Source: an uncultured Oscillospiraceae bacterium (GTDB lineage: Bacteria > Bacillota > Clostridia > Oscillospirales > Oscillospiraceae). Taken from it: a stretch of 58,591 bases of DNA. Of the stretch, positions 8,070 to 15,952 are shown piece after piece; position 1 is the stretch's first letter, and each line of letters starts with the position of its first letter. The notes beneath the pieces are model-generated. The model ran no database searches. It was not told the DNA's origin and saw nothing but the letters and a program-made list of their open reading frames with translations. The DNA lies in contig CAAFLG010000062.1 of assembly GCA_900763705.1 (NCBI GenBank), positions 1-58,591 of the forward strand. The letters run 5' to 3'. Made by a program: the position numbers and the translations under genes.

Positions 8070-8810
8070 TCAGGGGTCAAAATCCGCCGCAGCACCGATG
8101 CCGAGCGCAAGGCAGATGCCGCCTGCATAAAAGAGCAGGTCCGCAAGCGAGGGACGGGCGGCGATGGCCGCCGCGCAGAGAATGACGCTCATCGTGCTCA
8201 TCGGCACAAGCACGCGGGGCGCGCCGCCGCGGAAGGCAAAGGCTGCAAATTCAAGCAGCATCACCGTCAGCGCTGCGAGCGCCAGCGTTTCAACATAGTA
8301 GTGGCGCAGGATGGGGTCTGCCGCGTGCTCGCGGTAGAAGAGGATGAGCGTGAGCACCATCGCGCACACCGGCACGAGCAGCGCAACGCCGGAAAAGCTC
8401 GTCCTGCGGCGCAGCGCCGTCATCGCGTAGATGAGGCACAGCGCCCCAGCGGCAACAAAGGCCGACATCAGCATGGCAAGCGTCGTGCGCGGGGCGAAGA
8501 CCAGCGCGCACACCGCCGAAGCGACGAGGGCAAAGCTGCCGAGCACCATCAGCATCACGGCAAAGGTGGAGCGGTCGAAGGTAAAGTACAGCTCCATGCC
8601 CGCGCAAAGCTCGCGCCGGGCGGGCAATCTGCGCGAGAGCAGAACCGTCACCACGGCGGCAGCGGCGAGCAGCGCCGGCAGCGCCAGCGTTTCAATATCC
8701 ATCGCGACCGGCAGCCCGGTCTCATCAAAGCCAAGCGCCAGCAGGCGGATGCGCAGCAGCGCCGCCGCTGCGGAAAAGAGCGCCAGCGTGATCCAATGAA
8801 CGATCTTCAC
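8070..8810 (-). CDS. Unknown multi-span membrane protein
   Basis: A protein of 246 residues with about seven or eight hydrophobic segments and short charged loops (for example RRLPARREL and TALRRRTSF). I do not recognise a family. I prefer the GTG at 8810 because AAAGGA stands nine bases before it; a longer frame with ATG at 8873 lacks a site. It is divergent from spoIID and is followed by its own terminator, so it is probably a single-gene unit. Confidence 0.65.
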   Translation of the reverse strand: MKIVHWITLALFSAAAALLRIRLLALGFDETGLPVAMDIETLALPALLAAAAVVTVLLSRRLPARRELCAGMELYFTFDRSTFAVMLMVLGSFALVASAVCALVFAPRTTLAMLMSAFVAAGALCLIYAMTALRRRTSFSGVALLVPVCAMVLTLILFYREHAADPILRHYYVETLALAALTVMLLEFAAFAFRGGAPRVLVPMSTMSVILCAAAIAARPSLADLLFYAGGICLALGIGAAADFDP

Positions 8811-8990
8811 AACATCGAATCCTTTCTTTTTTGGCCCCGCCGCGCCGGAGATCGCGGGCGCAAGCCGTATCATGCGTTTGCATTATGATAGCACACCTTC
8901 CCCCGTTTGTCCATTCATCATTTTGCGGACAAGGCCCTCATACACTGTAACGACACCAATGGCGGCGCAGGCCGCGAGGAGGAATCGACC

Positions 8991-9998
8991 TTGAAACAAC
9001 TGCTTCGCATCACCATACTGCTCATCGGCTTCATCTGGCTGCTCGCGTGGGCGGCGGCCGGGCGCTTTGACGACGTCCGCGCCCCCGCCGACGAAAATAC
9101 ATCTCCCGCGCCCTCGGGCGAGATCCTCTCCCCCGGCGAGCGCGACAGTGCAAAACGCCTGCGCATCCAGATCCAGGGACAGGTGCAGGAAATGGACATG
9201 GGCACATATCTTCTCGGCGTGCTGCGCGCGGAGATGCCCGCCTCGTTTGAAGAGGAGGCGCTCAAGGCGCAGGCCATCGCTGCGCGGACCTATACGCTCT
9301 ATCGCATCCGCGGCGGCGGCAACGCCAACCATCCCGACGCCGACGCCTGCGACGATCACACCTGCTGCAAGGCGTATTTGAGCGCCGAGCGGGCCGCGGC
9401 CAACTGGGGCAGCATGGCCGTCTACTACGAGGAAAAACTCGCACGCGCCGTGAGTGAAACGGACGGCGAGGTGCTCCTCTACGACGGCGTTCCCATCCTC
9501 GCGGTCTTCTTCTCCTCTGCCGACGGCAGCACGCAGGGCGCAGGCGACGTGTGGATGAACGACCTGCCGTATCTCCAAAAGGTCGATAGCCCCGAGACGG
9601 AAGAGCTCGTACCGAACTACTACTCGGTCGCAACGTTCACGGCAGCGGAATTCAAGTCTCTCATCCTCGCCGCCAAGCCGGACGCCGACCTCTCCGGCAG
9701 CCCCGAGGGATGGATCCGCGATATCGTGCGAAACGACTCGGACTATGTCGCCTCCGTCACGGTCGGCGGCGTGAAAATGCGCGGCAACGACCTGCGCACC
9801 CTCCTCTCGCTGCGCTCGCCGTCGTTCACCGTGGATTGCAGCGGCGACACGCTCACCTTCCATGTCACGGGCTACGGTCACGGCGTCGGCATGAGCCAGT
9901 ACGGCGCGAATGCGCTCGCCAAGGAGGGCTGCAGCGCCGAGGAGATCGTACAGCACTATTTTTCGGGTGCCGTCGTGGGGTATTATGACGCGGCGTGA
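8991..9998 (+). CDS. spoIID: SpoIID/LytB family lytic transglycosylase-like protein
   Basis: A 335-residue membrane-anchored protein of the stage II sporulation D family, which cleaves glycan strands during forespore engulfment. There is one N-terminal membrane segment (residues ~5-25). The SpoIID domain follows with MDMGTYLLGVLRAEMPASFEEEALKAQ (the Glu after RA is the family catalytic position), then ARTYTLYR, FFSSADGSTQ, and C-terminal GYGHGVGMSQYGANALA. I start it at TTG 8991, eight bases after AGGAGG; an in-frame ATG at 8907 has no site. The D/M/P set (SpoIIM, SpoIIP) is not nearby. Confidence 0.88.
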   Translation: MKQLLRITILLIGFIWLLAWAAAGRFDDVRAPADENTSPAPSGEILSPGERDSAKRLRIQIQGQVQEMDMGTYLLGVLRAEMPASFEEEALKAQAIAARTYTLYRIRGGGNANHPDADACDDHTCCKAYLSAERAAANWGSMAVYYEEKLARAVSETDGEVLLYDGVPILAVFFSSADGSTQGAGDVWMNDLPYLQKVDSPETEELVPNYYSVATFTAAEFKSLILAAKPDADLSGSPEGWIRDIVRNDSDYVASVTVGGVKMRGNDLRTLLSLRSPSFTVDCSGDTLTFHVTGYGHGVGMSQYGANALAKEGCSAEEIVQHYFSGAVVGYYDAA

Positions 9999-10010
9999 CG
10001 CGCATGGATA

Positions 10011-10039
10011 TTGCAAAGCGCACGGGAAATTGATATAAT
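10011..10039 (+). promoter_or_regulatory. Sigma-A-type promoter for the deacetylase-like gene
   Basis: TTGCAA (10011-10016), a 17-bp spacer and a perfect TATAAT (10034-10039) lie 30 bp before the GTG start. Confidence 0.8.
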
Positions 10040-10068
10040 TAGAAAATCGATCCAAGGAGGTGACGGCG

Positions 10069-11199
10069 GTGAAAGGTAAGCGGCTTTTCTGTCTGCTGCT
10101 CTCGGCTTTACTGCTCTTTTCGCTCGCGCCGGGACCGGCACGAGCCGATACGACGGTCTATTTTACCGCCGTCAACGACCAGCTTCTGGGCCTCAGCGAT
10201 GATACGATGCCCTTCTGGTCCGGCGGGCGGCTGTATTTATCCAGCACCGCCATCTCCGGCTCGGATCTTGGCGTTTTCTACTCCCGCAGCCGCGACAAGC
10301 AGACCGTCGTCGTATACCGCCAGAGCAGCGCGCTCACCTTCGACCTTTCAAGCGGCACGGTGAACGACCAGAACGGGCGGCAATACGGCGGCTCGGCCAT
10401 CGTTCGCGGGGACGTTGTCTTTCTGCCCATCGAGCTTTTGACGCAGTTTTTCGCGCTCGACTACAGCTACACCCGCATCTCCTACGGCTATCTTGTGCGC
10501 ATCAAGAGCGACACGGTCGTGCTGTCGGACGCGAAGTTCATCGACGCGGCCGCCGCGCCCATGGCGCAGCGCTACAATGAATACATCAAGTCCCACTCAG
10601 GCGAGCTGACGCCCGGCGACACGCCCCGTCCCAGCGCTGACAGCGACACAGACCGCGTCTATCTCATCCTTCCCGTAACGGACGCGGCGCTCTCGCTCGA
10701 GCTTCTCTCCTCGCTGGAGGATGCCGGTGCAAAGGCGACCTTTCTTTTCACGGAAAAGCAGCTCGCCGACTCGGGTGACCTGGTACGCCGTCTCCGCGTC
10801 GGCGGCAGCGCCGCCGCGCTGCGGATCGATGCCTCCGGCGGCAGCGGACGGACGATCAGCGCCATCGAGCGCGCAAACGACGCGCTCTGGACCGCCTGCA
10901 ACCGCAAGACCCGCCTCGTCGTGCTGGAAGACGCCGCCGATGCGACCGTGCGCGCGGTGCAGAATGCGGGCTATTGCCCCATCGTCTTTGATTTTGACTA
11001 CAGCGCGGGTCTCCCCGCTTCCGCCGCGCGCACGGCCAACACGGTGCTGCGCGCGGCGCGCAGCGGCGGCTGCACGGTCCTTCTCGGCAGCGACAGTGCC
11101 GTGCAGGAGGATTGGAGCGCGCTTCTTTCCCGTTTGCAGGCGGGCGCGCTGCCCATCGCGGCGCTCAATGAGCTCTCCGCGCGCAGGAGCGGCTCTTAA
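10069..11199 (+). CDS. Exported protein with degenerate polysaccharide-deacetylase-like domain
   Basis: A 376-residue secreted protein with a signal peptide ending near ARA. Residues ~30-140 look like a copper-amine-oxidase-N/stalk domain (the TFDLSSGTVNDQNG and VFLPIELLTQFFALDYSY pattern). The C-terminal half, from DRVYLILPVTDAALSLELL and DAGAKATFLFTEKQL, follows the NodB polysaccharide deacetylase fold. It lacks the TFDDGP aspartates and the HxxxH metal ligands, so it is probably not an active deacetylase. GTG 10069 is eight bases after AAGGAGG; the GTG at 10060 overlaps that site. A cell-wall or spore role is inferred from the fold and the spoIID neighbour. Confidence 0.7.
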   Translation: MKGKRLFCLLLSALLLFSLAPGPARADTTVYFTAVNDQLLGLSDDTMPFWSGGRLYLSSTAISGSDLGVFYSRSRDKQTVVVYRQSSALTFDLSSGTVNDQNGRQYGGSAIVRGDVVFLPIELLTQFFALDYSYTRISYGYLVRIKSDTVVLSDAKFIDAAAAPMAQRYNEYIKSHSGELTPGDTPRPSADSDTDRVYLILPVTDAALSLELLSSLEDAGAKATFLFTEKQLADSGDLVRRLRVGGSAAALRIDASGGSGRTISAIERANDALWTACNRKTRLVVLEDAADATVRAVQNAGYCPIVFDFDYSAGLPASAARTANTVLRAARSGGCTVLLGSDSAVQEDWSALLSRLQAGALPIAALNELSARRSGS

Positions 11200-11236
11200 C
11201 TTAACAAAAAGTTCAGGAAAAGTGCGCAATATCGCG

Positions 11237-11242
11237 TATAAT
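11237..11242 (+). promoter_or_regulatory. Candidate -10 of the response regulator/kinase/HtrA unit
   Basis: A perfect TATAAT lies 58 bp before the regulator ATG. The best -35 (TTCAGG at 11212) is weak and has a 19-bp spacer, which suggests an activated promoter. Confidence 0.5.
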
Positions 11243-11300
11243 AACGATAAACAAGGAATCACAGGAGAAAGCGCACGTTCGCGCGAAAGGAGAAATCGGT

Positions 11301-11981
11301 ATGGCACGCAATATTCTCGTCGTGGAGGACGACAACAATATCTCCAATCTTATTAAAATGTATCTCGACAAGGAGGGCTTTGAAGTCCGCATCGCCGCCG
11401 ACGGCGGCAAGGCGGTCGAAGAATTCAAGGCGCAGGAACCCGACCTTGTGCTGCTTGACGTGATGCTCCCCGTGCTCGACGGCTGGGGCGTGTGCGCCAA
11501 GATCCGCGAAACATCCAAGTGCCCCATCATCATGCTCACCGCCAAGGGCGAGGTGAACGACCGCATCCACGGCCTTGAGATGGGTGCGGACGACTATGTC
11601 GTCAAGCCCTTTGAGATGAAGGAGCTGCTCGCGCGCATCAACGCTGTGCTGCGCCGCAGCGAGATCCCCGAGGACACGCACAAGCGCCTCGTCTTTGATA
11701 AGCTTGTCATCGACCTCGACTCCTACGAGCTCATCGTCGACGGCAAGAAGATCGACACGCCGCCCAAGGAGCTGGAGCTGCTCTACCACCTCGCCGCAAC
11801 GCCGAACCGCGTCTACACGCGCAACCAGCTCCTCGACGAGGTGTGGGGCTTCGACTACTTCGGCGATTCGCGCACGGTGGACGTGCACGTCAAGCGCCTG
11901 CGCGAAAAGGTAGAAAATGTCAGCGATCAATGGGCGCTCAAGACCGTCTGGGGCGTCGGCTACAAGTTTGAAGTGAAGTAA
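11301..11981 (+). CDS. OmpR/PhoB-family response regulator
   Basis: A 226-residue transcription factor. The receiver (1-120) has DD near 10-11, the phospho-Asp in LVLLDVMLPVLDGW and Lys in YVVKPFEM. The winged-helix DNA-binding domain (130-225) ends with the usual GVGYKFE. AAAGGAG precedes the ATG. It is four bases from the kinase gene, and an HtrA-type protease follows, the same order as CssRS/HtrA-type envelope stress modules in Bacilli, so control of the protease gene is a reasonable inference. Confidence 0.92.
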   Translation: MARNILVVEDDNNISNLIKMYLDKEGFEVRIAADGGKAVEEFKAQEPDLVLLDVMLPVLDGWGVCAKIRETSKCPIIMLTAKGEVNDRIHGLEMGADDYVVKPFEMKELLARINAVLRRSEIPEDTHKRLVFDKLVIDLDSYELIVDGKKIDTPPKELELLYHLAATPNRVYTRNQLLDEVWGFDYFGDSRTVDVHVKRLREKVENVSDQWALKTVWGVGYKFEVK

Positions 11982-11985
11982 ACAC

Positions 11986-13467
11986 ATGGCTGAAGAGAAA
12001 AAGGAAAAAAAGCAGAAAAGGCTCTGGTCGCGCAAGCTCAAAACCCGGTGCCTGACGATCTACTGGCAGAACTTCATGCTCACGGCGAGCGTCGTCATGC
12101 TGACGCTCGCGCTGCTTGGCAGCGCTTTCTTCGCCCTGACGTATTCCTACGCCATCGACGAGCGCAGCGAGCAGATGCAGAGCAAGGCGACGGTCGTCTC
12201 GCACATGGTCTCGTCTTATATCGAGAGCGGCTCACTCACAGGGCTGCGCGAGCTGGCAAACTTTGCCTCCAACGTAACAGACTCGCAGTTTCTCATCTGC
12301 AACACCGACGGTGACCTCCTGCTCACGACCGACTCGAGCCTTGCAAACCGCGTGCTCACGATGCCGCGCGATGTGACCGCAGGTGCAATGAGCGGTGAGG
12401 AATACACCGCGCGCACAACGCTTGGCGGCATCTATCCTGACACGCATTTCGTCGTCGGCGTTCCGATCGATTCCGGCGGCGCGACCGTCGGCTTTGTCCT
12501 CGCCGTGACCGGCGCGCGGGCGCTGACAACGATGTGGCGCACGTTCATCGGTCTCTTCTTCATGACGGCAGTGACGGTGCTGCTGCTCTCGTTCGTCGTG
12601 AGCGCGTGGGTCAGTATGCGCCAGTCACGTCCCATCCACGAGATGGCCGAGGCAACACGCCGTTTTGCCGAAGGCAATTTTGATGTGCGTATGCACAATT
12701 ACGAGGGCGTCACAGAGATCACGGAACTGGCCGAGGCCTTCAACAGTATGGCCGACTCCTTGCAGGAAACGGAGCGGCAGCGCCGCGAATTCATCGCCAA
12801 TGTCTCCCACGAGCTCAAGACGCCGATGACGACCATCGCCGGCTACACCGACGGTATTCTTGATGGCACGATCCCGCCCGCGCAGGAGAAGGAATACCTG
12901 CGCATCATTTCGGACGAGGCGCGTCGGCTTTCCCGCCTCGTGCGCCGGATGCTCGAGGTCTCGCAGCTCCAGTCGCGTGACTTAACGCGCACGAAGGCCC
13001 CCTTCGACGTGTGTGAGAGCATGCGCCGCGTGCTCATCTCGATGGAAAAGAAGATCACCGACCGCGGGCTCGATGTGGACGCCGACATTCCCGACGGCAG
13101 CATCATGGTCCTCGGCGACAATGACCTTATCACGCAGGTCATCTACAATCTGCTGGAAAACGCGACAAAATTCGCCCGCGAGGGCTCGTCGCTCTATCTC
13201 GGCGTCACCACTTCCAACGGCAAGGCCTTCGTCTCCGTGCGCAACGAGGGCGACACCATCCCCGCCGAAGAGATCCCGCTGCTCTTTGAACGCTTCCACA
13301 AGAGCGACAAATCCCGCTCGGAGGATAAAGACGGCGTGGGCCTCGGCCTTTACGTGGTCAAGACCATTCTCGAGCAGCATAAGGAACACATCGCCGTGAC
13401 CAGCGAGAACGGGCTGACGACCTTCACCTTCACCATCACGCTCTCGGGCGGTCTTGCCCCGCAGTAA
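11986..13467 (+). CDS. HAMP-containing sensor histidine kinase
   Basis: A 493-residue membrane kinase. Membrane segment 1 (~25-50) and segment 2 (~180-205) flank an extracytoplasmic sensor of ~130 residues. A HAMP domain follows (IHEMAEATRRFAEGNFDVRM). HisKA has the phospho-His in NVSHELKTPMTTI. HATPase_c has NLLENATKFA (N box) and GVGLGLYVV (G2). It directly follows its cognate regulator and precedes htrA by 22 bp. The sensed signal is unknown; secretion or cell-wall stress is likely from context. Confidence 0.92.
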   Translation: MAEEKKEKKQKRLWSRKLKTRCLTIYWQNFMLTASVVMLTLALLGSAFFALTYSYAIDERSEQMQSKATVVSHMVSSYIESGSLTGLRELANFASNVTDSQFLICNTDGDLLLTTDSSLANRVLTMPRDVTAGAMSGEEYTARTTLGGIYPDTHFVVGVPIDSGGATVGFVLAVTGARALTTMWRTFIGLFFMTAVTVLLLSFVVSAWVSMRQSRPIHEMAEATRRFAEGNFDVRMHNYEGVTEITELAEAFNSMADSLQETERQRREFIANVSHELKTPMTTIAGYTDGILDGTIPPAQEKEYLRIISDEARRLSRLVRRMLEVSQLQSRDLTRTKAPFDVCESMRRVLISMEKKITDRGLDVDADIPDGSIMVLGDNDLITQVIYNLLENATKFAREGSSLYLGVTTSNGKAFVSVRNEGDTIPAEEIPLLFERFHKSDKSRSEDKDGVGLGLYVVKTILEQHKEHIAVTSENGLTTFTFTITLSGGLAPQ

Positions 13468-13489
13468 CGCCTCACAGGAGAATACCACC

Positions 13490-14782
13490 ATGGATCATCC
13501 CATCGAACATACCGGGTCTTGCAGCGAGCCGCAGGAGGTCGTGCTGCGCTATGAAGCGCGCGTAACGCCCATCGTGGAGCGCTATGTGCAGCCGACGCCG
13601 CTGCCCGGGCAGAAGTGCGCCGCGCCGCCCCCACCGCGCCGCCGCAAAAAGGGGCTGAAGATCTTTCTTCTCTGCATGCTCGCCCTCTTCGTGCTCAGCG
13701 GCACGATCACCGCGCTGTGGTACAGCGGCATCTTCGACAGCGGCGACTCCTACGAGGACGATCGCTTTGAGCACCGCAGCGAGCGGCGCTATTACGACAA
13801 CGACGACCACGGCGAAACGACCATCAAGCGCCTGCCCAACACCGACAAGGTAAAACTCCGCTACAGCGAGACGCACGGCAAGGCGCTGACCATTCAGGAG
13901 ATCTATCAGAAGGTCAACCCCTCTACCGTCACGGTGCTCACCGGCATGAACGACGGCAGCGGCATGGTCGGCACGGGCGTCATCTTCACCTCTGACGGCT
14001 ATATCCTGACGAACGCCCACGTCATCGCGGGCGGCTCGGAGTGCTATGTCGTTCTCGACACGGGCGAGAATTACCGTGCGTGGCTGCTGGGGCTCGATGA
14101 GGAAAAGGATCTCGCCGTCATCAAGATCAGCGCCAAGGACCTTCCCGCTGCGGAGTTCGGCGATTCCGACGCGCTGAGCGTCGGCGACCCCGTGTATGCC
14201 ATCGGCAACCCGCTCGGCGTGGAGCTGCGCGGCACGCTGACCGACGGCATCGTTTCGGCCATCAACCGCGATGTAGCGGTCGACGGCGTGACGATGACGC
14301 TCATCCAGACGAATGCCGCGCTCAACAATGGCAACTCCGGCGGTCCGCTCATCAACGTGTACGGACAGGTCGTCGGCATCAACACGATGAAGATGGGCTC
14401 GTCCTCCACCACGAGCGTCGAAGGCCTCGGCTTCGCCATCCCCATTTCCTCAACGGCTTACATGATCAATGACCTCATCGCCCACGGCGAAGTGCGCGGC
14501 GAGGTGGTGATCGGTATCTCGGTACAGATCGCGCCCGTCATTTTAGACAGCGGCGAGACCGCTCTGCGCGTGATGGACGTCACGCCCGGCGGCCCCGGCG
14601 ACGAGGCCGGCATCCGGAAGGACGACCTGCTGATCGCAGCCGACGGCGAGGCCCTGACCAAATCCACCGATCTTCTGCGCGTCCGCCGCCGCCACGAAGC
14701 AGGCGAAGCGCTCTCGCTCACCTATGAGCGGAACGGAAAGCGTTCTACCGTCGACGTCATTCTGCGTGAAAGCACGTCGTAA
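13490..14782 (+). CDS. htrA: HtrA/DegP-like membrane-anchored serine protease with PDZ domain
   Basis: A 430-residue protease: a cytoplasmic N-terminal tail of ~60 residues rich in Pro/Arg, one membrane segment (~62-82), a linker rich in Asp/Arg, a trypsin-like domain and a C-terminal PDZ domain (~325-425). The catalytic triad is visible as His in LTNAHVIAGG, Asp in EEKDLAVIKI and Ser in NNGNSGGPLI. The start at ATG 13490 follows CAGGAGAA; an upstream in-frame start lies inside the kinase gene. Its role is degradation of misfolded proteins outside the membrane. It is the third gene of the two-component operon. Confidence 0.93.
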   Translation: MDHPIEHTGSCSEPQEVVLRYEARVTPIVERYVQPTPLPGQKCAAPPPPRRRKKGLKIFLLCMLALFVLSGTITALWYSGIFDSGDSYEDDRFEHRSERRYYDNDDHGETTIKRLPNTDKVKLRYSETHGKALTIQEIYQKVNPSTVTVLTGMNDGSGMVGTGVIFTSDGYILTNAHVIAGGSECYVVLDTGENYRAWLLGLDEEKDLAVIKISAKDLPAAEFGDSDALSVGDPVYAIGNPLGVELRGTLTDGIVSAINRDVAVDGVTMTLIQTNAALNNGNSGGPLINVYGQVVGINTMKMGSSSTTSVEGLGFAIPISSTAYMINDLIAHGEVRGEVVIGISVQIAPVILDSGETALRVMDVTPGGPGDEAGIRKDDLLIAADGEALTKSTDLLRVRRRHEAGEALSLTYERNGKRSTVDVILRESTS

Positions 14783-14801
14783 TTCTTGCAAAGGAGCTAT
14801 T

Positions 14802-14918
14802 ATGAAAAAGAAACAGGGTTATGCGCTCGGTTCGTTGCTGCTCGGTGCCGCCTCCTGGCTGTGCCTGCTCGGCCTGCGCCACATCGAGCGCCGCATGAAA
14901 AAGAAAGAAGGCAAATAA
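14802..14918 (+). CDS. Small single-span membrane peptide (38 aa)
   Basis: A small frame with a good AAAGGAG site six bases before its ATG, 19 bases after the htrA stop and directly before a terminator. The peptide has a basic N-terminus (MKKKQGY), one hydrophobic stretch (residues ~8-24) and a basic tail (RRMKKKEGK). I know no family. Its position suggests it is co-expressed with the stress operon. Confidence 0.6.
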   Translation: MKKKQGYALGSLLLGAASWLCLLGLRHIERRMKKKEGK

Positions 14919-14958
14919 AAAACGCCTCGCAGGTCAAACTTCCTGCGAGGCGTTTTTT
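14917..14958 (+). terminator. Terminator of the two-component/htrA operon
   Basis: A strong stem (AAAAAACGCCTCGCAGG / CCTGCGAGGCGTTTTTT) with a T-run. It may also terminate the convergent spo0A gene. Confidence 0.88.
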
Positions 14959-14979
14959 GTCTCTCCCTTCGGTCTGCCT

Positions 14980-15745
14980 TCACGCTTTCCGGATCTTACG
15001 TTGTAAACGGATGCGGTCAGCGATCATGGCGATGAACTCGCTGTTGGTCGGCTTGCCCTTTGTCGAGTTGACGGTATACCCGAAATAGTGCTGAAGGGTC
15101 TCAAGATCGCCCCGATCCCACGCCACTTCGATCGCATGGCGCATGGCGCACGGCGCGCTCCACGCGCGAGGGCGTGGTGCTGTAGCGGCGCGCAACTTCG
15201 GGATAGAGCACCTTTGTCACGGCGTTGATCACGTCCATGTCCTGAACGGCGATGACGATGGCTTCGCGCACATACTGATAACCCTTGATGTGCGCAGGCA
15301 CGCCGACTTCGTGGATCACAGCCGTCACTTCGCGCTCGAGCGACTGAAACTCGTCCTCCGTGCTCTCGCTGCCGTCCTCCGCCGCCTGACGAAGCCGCTC
15401 CAGCAGCGAATTCATTTCGCAGGGCTTGGGCATGAAAAAAGCAACCCCTTTGTCCATTGCCTGCGCAACGACCTGGTCGCGGTAGAGAGCCGAAACGATG
15501 ACCGTCCTCGGCTGAAGCTTTTCCTTCTCGGCCTTTTCAAGAAGCCCGAACCCGTCCAGCCCCGGCAGCAGCAGGTCCATCACGAGCAGTCTCGGCTGAT
15601 GCTCGGCCAAAAGCGAATATGCCGTCGGCCCATCCGAAGCACTTCCCACAACTTTGAACTCCTCTGTGGCTTCCAACGTTTGTTCCAGCGCCGCGCGAAA
15701 CTCCTCGTTCGCGTCCGCCAACACGACTGCGATCTTGTTTTCCAT
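14980..15745 (-). pseudogene. spo0A: Spo0A sporulation master regulator, frameshifted by a 7-bp tandem duplication
   Basis: The frame starting at ATG 15745 gives a receiver (1-125) and the first part of the Spo0A DNA-binding domain, VTKVLYPEVARRYSTTPSRVERAVRHA. It then shifts and stops at 15101 (214 residues). Family sequence resumes in another frame as IEVAWDRG..., HYFGYTVNSTKGKPTNSEFIAMIADRIRL, to a stop at 14980. The break is an exact tandem copy of GCATGGC (15134-15140 and 15141-15147). Removing one copy restores a 252-residue Spo0A with RHAIEVAW, as in other Spo0A proteins. The receiver also reads ADAN where ADDN is usual. The gene lies beside spoIVB, its normal neighbour. A sequencing error is possible. 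Confidence 0.9.
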
Positions 15746-15827
15746 GTCTTTCCCGTCCTTTTCCACAAATTTGCCGTCAAGTGCGGCTACACAGCAAAAT
15801 ATGACGTCTTCGTTCTGCTATGGCACT

Positions 15828-15856
15828 AAGCTACCATATTCAGACATCATTTTCAA
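15828..15856 (-). promoter_or_regulatory. Candidate spo0A promoter
   Basis: On the minus strand TTGAAA (15851-15856), 17 bp and TAGCTT (15828-15833). The -10 is a weak match. I did not find a clear sigma-H promoter. Confidence 0.45.
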
Positions 15857-15864
15857 GAGAACTT

Positions 15865-15871
15865 TGTCGAA
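15865..15871 (-). promoter_or_regulatory. Spo0A box (0A box) upstream of spo0A
   Basis: TTCGACA, a perfect match to the Spo0A binding consensus, lies nine bases upstream of the candidate -35. A one-mismatch site (CGTCGAA) lies further upstream. It suggests autoregulation, as is known for spo0A in Bacillus. Confidence 0.6.
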
Positions 15872-15952
15872 AGGTAACAGGAATTTTGGACTTTCTCAGC
15901 ATTATTTGGTCATTTTTACGCATTTCGACGTCTTTTTGATTTTTTCTTTACG

